A stretch of 64,000 bases of DNA, from assembly GCF_026262505.1 (NCBI RefSeq), contig NW_026529273.1, positions 1-64,000 on the forward strand. The letters are read 5' to 3'. The notes under the pieces were generated by a model. That model saw only the letters and a list, made by a program, of their open reading frames with translations, was not told where the DNA came from and ran no database searches. The translations under genes were made by a program, and so were the position numbers. Positions 59,116 to 64,000 of the stretch are shown one piece after another. The stretch is from Trichomonas vaginalis G3 (lineage: Eukaryota > Parabasalia > Trichomonadida > Trichomonadidae). Position 1 is the first letter of the stretch. Each line of letters begins with the position of its first letter.

Positions 59116-59507
59116 ATTGATCATTCATAATTTTAATCTTATTTGAAAACTAGAATAAATTGAATATTTGTCACCAAAATAAAATTAACCACATATTTAT
59201 GTGCTAGTAAGCGGTATTTGGCAAAATGAGTTATTTGGTCTGTATAATGTTAAAAAATGTGTTGGTAATTTCTCTATATATACACTCCTCCTCAAATGAT
59301 ATTGAATTTGGATTATTTTTTCTTTTTGCTCATTTTATACAATGATAGAAAACGAGAATATGATTATGCAATATATCATCAAAATTTCTAAACTTTAATT
59401 AATATGATCAATGGATTTTATCGTAGATCAAAGAAATGTTATGCCATTATCTTCCAATATAAAATATATGTAATTATAATAATAAAAAAAGTAAATAAAA
59501 CAAAACT
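59116..59507. other. A/T-rich intergenic region
   Basis: About 390 bases between convergent ends of the ankyrin gene and Vps53. No further features seen. Confidence 0.5.
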
Positions 59508-61649
59508 TTATTTTTCTGTAAACAAAGGAAGTTGTTGGTCATATTCTTGAGATAATTGAGCCTCTGCTTGAGGACCTAAACCCTTTAATCGAACGAGAGC
59601 CATGAACTGGTCTTTATTCTTTGTTGGAGTCTTTCCAAGATAAGTAACAGTCATTGCCATTTCTGGGCAACACAAAACAGTTAAATCATTCTCTAACCTT
59701 GCAAAGTCATAATCCAATCTTCTTCTAGCGCTGGCGCTGTCACAATTTGTCCAATAAGCAATAGTTTCTTTGGTATTTCCTAATGTCATATATATTTTAG
59801 AAGCAGATTCAATTTTAATGTTGTGAGTTCTATACACAGAATCTCTTATTGTTGCTACAACTTTCTGTGTGAGAACTGATCTGAGTCTGTTCATGTTCAT
59901 TGGATTTAACCATTCCGAAATTATTCCGAACCTTGAACTAAATAATTCTAATAATTTCGATGGTAATTTGTCTGATCCCGTCCAACTGTTGTTACCAATG
60001 GATATCAATGAAGATTCGCTTTCTTTTATAAATGTATCAGCTATATGCAAAATTTGTTTCTTAATTTCTTCTGAAATTTGATTTTTTGCTTCATCAACTG
60101 TGACTTTTTTGCCATCACTAGTAATTTCTATTACTTTTGTAGCTAATGAGTCTAATATTTCAAGCAATGTAGATGTGGTATTAGCAATGGCGCATGTTAA
60201 CTTAACATTTATTTCATCTTTAAATTTTTTGGGTAATAATTTGGTCATTCCTGCCGAATAAGACACAATTAAATCTCTAAGCATGGCAAAGAGCTCTAAA
60301 GTAGTCTTTTCAACACCAAATCCGGCACATTTTTCAAGAGATTTTTTCATCGCAATAATTAAGAGTCTCGCGCTGTTCATTTCTTTCTCTTCTTCATCAA
60401 TATCATTTGTAATATTGTTTTGGGCCTCTTGAATGATCTTTGTCAGAATTAATTTTTCTGAATCGATGTAAATCTGCATGTAAGGAGAAAATGCTGCGGC
60501 AATTGATCCAATGAAATTGGTTGCCAACACTTTTTTCGTTGTCCCTCTTTTCTCTTTCATTCTTTGAAGCCATTCATGTTTCTGACGAACTCCTTCGGCC
60601 GTTTGAGGGAAATCTGGCATCGGAGCATCAGGATCGTAAGGTACCAGCTCAATTGTGGCAAAAGATTCGCTCATTTTTGATTCAAATTTTACGGTCATTT
60701 CAAAAGCGTTCAAATACTGTTTTGTTGATGGTTTCTGTTGTTGTAAAATGTATTTGAACTGCTGGCAAGTCCTTTGACAGAAAGATAAAGTTATCCAGTA
60801 CTGCATTCTCCAAGTTGAAGGAAAACATTGAGAAAACTGGTTATTATATATAATGAGCCTTTGCTTGAACCATCTGAATCTGTTTTGGGCTTCAGAAAGA
60901 TCCGTTCCTTCAAAAGCGTCATCGTAACAAGAAAGAAACTTATCACAAAACCAATCTATCGTTGAAGATCTGAAATCATCAGCAAATGAATCAACGACCG
61001 CGCAAACAGCGAGGTTAGATTCGTCTGGTTTTCCGCCAAATAAACGATAATCGAGCTCTGTATTAACTTGATTACGTAAATAGCGCTTAAGATCGTAGAA
61101 TTTGGTAATTAATGGAGATAATTGAGGTGCTTTTTCAAATTTTTTAAAATCTTCGACTAAAGTAGTCAAAGCTAACACATTTGGTGCACATTCTGCGTAA
61201 TTTTTTGCTTGAATATGTTTTTCGAGTGCTGATATTGATGTTACCATCATTTGTAATCGGCGAAGAGTTGTTACTGTAGCTAGGAGATTATTTTTGGCAC
61301 GATGTAATGGCTCTATGTCTGCACATATCTTTTTGATTGCAGTTTCTGTATCTTGCGCTTGAACTTTTATTTGATCAATTCGTTTCGACAAATCAGAAAT
61401 AGATTCGTGAGTATTTGCAAGTAGATTCTTATCTGCTGCATCAAGTTTCGAGTATTGCTTTATATCTTCGTTAATGTTTTCTGTAGTTTTTTCAAGCTTT
61501 TGATTAATATGTTTGGAAAGAACATTGATTGTAGAAATAGCTGAACTATCAGGAATAGCTGTGTTAATATATTTGATTGCATCATAGTCTCTTGTTGAAA
61601 GTTCAACTTCAATGTCTTTGATTTTCACATCATCATCGAAGTCATTCAT
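59508..61649 (-). CDS. VPS53: Vps53-like subunit of the GARP/EARP tethering complex
   Basis: A 713-residue protein of the multisubunit tethering complex that captures endosome-derived vesicles at the trans-Golgi (GARP) or recycling endosomes (EARP). Residues 20-180 match the Vps53 amino-terminal pattern: YINTAIPDSSAISTINVL, then a long coiled coil and IEPLHRAKNNLLATVTTLRR followed by LQMMVTSISALEKHI. The rest is a helical rod typical of CATCHR-family tethers. Length is close to metazoan Vps53 (about 700-830). No membrane segment. It is divergent from the GRIP golgin, with 191 bases between, which fits a common role at the trans-Golgi. Confidence 0.85.
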   Translation of the reverse strand: MNDFDDDVKIKDIEVELSTRDYDAIKYINTAIPDSSAISTINVLSKHINQKLEKTTENINEDIKQYSKLDAADKNLLANTHESISDLSKRIDQIKVQAQDTETAIKKICADIEPLHRAKNNLLATVTTLRRLQMMVTSISALEKHIQAKNYAECAPNVLALTTLVEDFKKFEKAPQLSPLITKFYDLKRYLRNQVNTELDYRLFGGKPDESNLAVCAVVDSFADDFRSSTIDWFCDKFLSCYDDAFEGTDLSEAQNRFRWFKQRLIIYNNQFSQCFPSTWRMQYWITLSFCQRTCQQFKYILQQQKPSTKQYLNAFEMTVKFESKMSESFATIELVPYDPDAPMPDFPQTAEGVRQKHEWLQRMKEKRGTTKKVLATNFIGSIAAAFSPYMQIYIDSEKLILTKIIQEAQNNITNDIDEEEKEMNSARLLIIAMKKSLEKCAGFGVEKTTLELFAMLRDLIVSYSAGMTKLLPKKFKDEINVKLTCAIANTTSTLLEILDSLATKVIEITSDGKKVTVDEAKNQISEEIKKQILHIADTFIKESESSLISIGNNSWTGSDKLPSKLLELFSSRFGIISEWLNPMNMNRLRSVLTQKVVATIRDSVYRTHNIKIESASKIYMTLGNTKETIAYWTNCDSASARRRLDYDFARLENDLTVLCCPEMAMTVTYLGKTPTKNKDQFMALVRLKGLGPQAEAQLSQEYDQQLPLFTEK

Positions 61650-61830
61650 ATTAATGGTACTTTCAAGAGGAGAGCTTACAGTTCACATCAAAGTAATGAG
61701 ATACATAATGATAATTTTTGATTATTACCTAATTAAGATTAATATCATTTGATATTATGTTTCAAATCAGATTATCATGTAACGAATTATAAGTGTACTG
61801 TTATATACTGTCTTAATTAGCTATTTTTCA

Positions 61831-61836
61831 TCATAA
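61831..61836 (+). promoter_or_regulatory. Initiator TCATAA of the GRIP golgin gene
   Basis: TTTTTCATCATAAAATAATG precedes the start; TCATAA places A+1 8 bases before ATG 61841. It fits TCAYWW. Confidence 0.5.
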
Positions 61837-61840
61837 AATA

Positions 61841-63991
61841 ATGAGTGAAAAAGAAGTCCCTTATGAAAAGCTCAAAGAAGGATATATGCAGCTACTTACA
61901 AAGAACAAATCATTGAAGCAAAATCTTGAGAAAAGCCAAAAGAATTGCGAATTATTGCAAAATGGCCTCGCTGAAAGAGATCAAATGATAGAAGTTCGTA
62001 ACAAAAGCATTTCAGAACTTATTTCTATTAGAGAAGATCTAAATAGACAAATACAAGGCTATAAATCACAAATTGAATCACTAGAACAATCAAAATTAGA
62101 ATTAGAAAATAATCAAACGACTTCAGCTGAGCAAAATCCACAAGAGCCTATGTCTGAAGAGCTAATTCAAGAGTTTAATAACGAAAGAAGACAATTGCAT
62201 AAACAAATTGAAGATTTGAAAAATGAAATTTCACAAAAGAGTGAGCAATTGAGCGCAATAACCACAGAAAAAGATAGCCTCAATTCTAATTATATAAGTT
62301 CCCAAAACGAAATTACTAATTATAAGCTACAAATATCAAATTTGACAGAGCAAATCAAAAACTTGGAAAATGAAAAAGTATCGCAACAAAAATCAATAGA
62401 ATCGTTGCAACAGTTCAAAGAAGAGGCACAAAAAGCTCTTCAATCCTCAGGAGAAGGACAATCTCAAATAGTCATGCAATTAGAGAAAATTGATCAGCTC
62501 CAAAAGGAAATTTCACTTTTAAACGATAAATACGATAAAGATACCACTCAAATTAAGCAAGAAAACAAAGTAAAAGAAGAAAAATTTAATGAAATTGTAC
62601 AAAATTTAACAAACCAAGTTAATTTACTTAAGGGTGATAATGAGAATCTTCAAAACAGCCTTAATACTGCCCAAAATTCGTTAAATGAAAAAGAGAAAAT
62701 AATAATTGAATTTGATTCTCTGAAAAATTCACTGTTAACAGGTAATTCCGACCTTAAAATCAAGTCAGAACAATACGAAAAGGTCATTGACTCACTAAAC
62801 CAAGCCAATTCTGATTTACAGAATCAAATCCAAATTTTGAACCAAAGAAATGAAGCTTTACAAGCAGATGTTGCCAAACTAATGTCAGAGAAGAAGAGAA
62901 TAGACGAACTTCTCATAGAAAAAGACTCAAGTATCACGGAAATGACCCAAAAAATTGACAAAATGAGAGAAAATGACAAACAACAGGCGCAGCAGAGCCA
63001 ACAGAAGCTGCAAATGCTTGAGAAGGAGAAGCAGAACTTCGATGACCAACTTTCTTCATATAAAACTAAGAATGACGAGTTATCAAAAATTATTCAGATG
63101 CAATCTGACGAATTAATACCATTAAGGTCCGAAAACGAGTCATACAAAGTGAGAATAGCTACCCTTGATAACGAAATCAAGCTCAGAACAGCTGCTGAAG
63201 CAGAAAAGAAGATATTAAGTGAAGAAAACTCAAATTTAAAGGAAGAAAGGAAAATTATGAAGGAAGAACTCGTTAATTATCATAAAGCACTGAATGAACT
63301 CAACAGTACTAAAGAAGAACTCGAAGAAATCAAATCAAATTTGGAAAATGCAAATAAGCAAGCAGAATTGGACCAAGAGAGCTTTGAAAAGAGAGAAAAC
63401 CAACTGAATGAGATAATTCAGTCATTAGAGAAGACAGATAATGAGAAAAACAGCACAATTAACTCACTTTCTTTGACAATTCAGAATTTGCAAGACCAGG
63501 TCAATGAAAGTACAGCGAAATTATCTCTTCTTAAGGATATCGAAACAAAATACAAAGATCTTCAAGAAAAATTGAAGAATTCTGAAATTAAATTAAAAGA
63601 AGCAGAAGATACACTTGAAGAAGAGAAAATGAAGGTTGCTAAGTATATTAAATCGAACAAGCAACTTGAAATTGCTAAAAATTCTTCAGATAAAAAGATT
63701 CAAATTTTAGATGAAGAAATTTTAACATTAAAGAAGAAAATTAATGCAATAGAGAAAGACAGAGGACAAGTTACAGCTAATACAGCTAACACTGCCTTAT
63801 TCCCTGACTATATTCGAAAAGTTTTGTTACAATTCTTCACAAAAGATGCTTCAGAACGAGAAGCATTAATCCCTGTCATTCTTAAACTTGTGTCTTGTAC
63901 TAATGATCAGATTACGGCCGCTCAGAGATGTTATGCCGAATCAAATCAAGTTATTTCTCAAGCTTTCTCATTTTTCAAAGGAAAGAAGTGA
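61841..63991 (+). CDS. Golgin with carboxy-terminal GRIP domain
   Basis: 716 residues, complete just before the window end. Residues 1-640 are a nearly unbroken coiled coil (heptads rich in Leu, Lys, Glu, Gln; for example KNKSLKQNLEKSQKNCELLQ). Residues 653-700 match a GRIP domain: DYIRKVLLQFFTKDASEREA then LIPVILKLV, with the conserved aromatic Tyr 657 used to bind Arl1-type GTPases. GRIP golgins tether vesicles at the trans-Golgi network and often work together with GARP. The short tail after the domain is FSFFKGKK. The divergent neighbour Vps53 supports the assignment. Confidence 0.85.
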   Translation: MSEKEVPYEKLKEGYMQLLTKNKSLKQNLEKSQKNCELLQNGLAERDQMIEVRNKSISELISIREDLNRQIQGYKSQIESLEQSKLELENNQTTSAEQNPQEPMSEELIQEFNNERRQLHKQIEDLKNEISQKSEQLSAITTEKDSLNSNYISSQNEITNYKLQISNLTEQIKNLENEKVSQQKSIESLQQFKEEAQKALQSSGEGQSQIVMQLEKIDQLQKEISLLNDKYDKDTTQIKQENKVKEEKFNEIVQNLTNQVNLLKGDNENLQNSLNTAQNSLNEKEKIIIEFDSLKNSLLTGNSDLKIKSEQYEKVIDSLNQANSDLQNQIQILNQRNEALQADVAKLMSEKKRIDELLIEKDSSITEMTQKIDKMRENDKQQAQQSQQKLQMLEKEKQNFDDQLSSYKTKNDELSKIIQMQSDELIPLRSENESYKVRIATLDNEIKLRTAAEAEKKILSEENSNLKEERKIMKEELVNYHKALNELNSTKEELEEIKSNLENANKQAELDQESFEKRENQLNEIIQSLEKTDNEKNSTINSLSLTIQNLQDQVNESTAKLSLLKDIETKYKDLQEKLKNSEIKLKEAEDTLEEEKMKVAKYIKSNKQLEIAKNSSDKKIQILDEEILTLKKKINAIEKDRGQVTANTANTALFPDYIRKVLLQFFTKDASEREALIPVILKLVSCTNDQITAAQRCYAESNQVISQAFSFFKGKK

Positions 63992-64000
63992 TGTTTGCGT

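Overview
The window looks like nuclear DNA of a trichomonad, most likely Trichomonas vaginalis or a close relative. This rests on intron-less genes with very short upstream leaders, initiator-like TCAYWW boxes or CCTTTTT boxes just before several start codons, a Maverick (Polinton), two Tvmar1-like mariners, long-TIR elements flanked by 9-10 bp duplications, ankyrin gene families, and a background of about 25-30% GC. The assignment comes from these hallmarks, not from a database search.

Layout. 1-8.33 kb is the right-hand part of a broken Maverick that has cut into an ankyrin-repeat gene. The same gene is split by a mariner (8708-10009). 11.6-12.7 kb is a PDI-like gene. 12.75-18.75 kb is a nest of non-coding transposons. 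It includes a 2.5 kb near-perfect palindrome (12870-15410) whose arms are strings of hairpins and which sits between 10 bp direct repeats, and a 1.5 kb element (17256-18740) inserted at the edge of an older one. 19.2-29.0 kb is a housekeeping block: an ML-domain secreted protein, a CARMIL-like LRR protein, a small hypothetical gene, ribosomal protein L10a, an Hsp110 with an unusual tail, and a CAMKK-like kinase. 29.1-31.4 kb is a second palindrome, one arm of which was hit by a 1.05 kb element. 31.5-33.75 kb is a paralogue of the LRR protein. 34.6-38.6 kb holds the second mariner inside a second ankyrin pseudogene, and a second copy of the 1.05 kb element lying just upstream of a 57-residue ribosomal protein S29 gene. 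39.5-40.9 kb is a polytopic membrane protein. 41.8-45.2 kb is a 3.4 kb element with a 10 bp target duplication. 45.3-64 kb is again gene-dense: a beta-helix/RING protein, a UGGT-like protein, a GT61 glycosyltransferase, a long coiled-coil protein, two divergent ankyrin paralogues, Vps53, and a GRIP golgin.

How the genes fit together. Several of the intact genes serve the secretory pathway: the PDI-like protein and UGGT-like protein (ER folding control), GT61 and the Wntless/TMEM181-like membrane protein (ER/Golgi), the ML protein (lumenal lipid binding), and the divergent Vps53/GRIP-golgin pair (retrograde tethering at the trans-Golgi). The two ribosomal protein genes share a GCCTTTTT box 11-12 nt before their ATG, while several other genes have an initiator-like TCAYWW.

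The most unusual material is structural. There are hairpin-string palindromes with long target duplications (Mutator-like by signature), hairpin modules shared between different elements with paired base changes, and a 62-nt segment at 57535-57596 that folds on paper as a perfect three-way junction. No CRISPR array, rRNA or convincing tRNA gene was seen.
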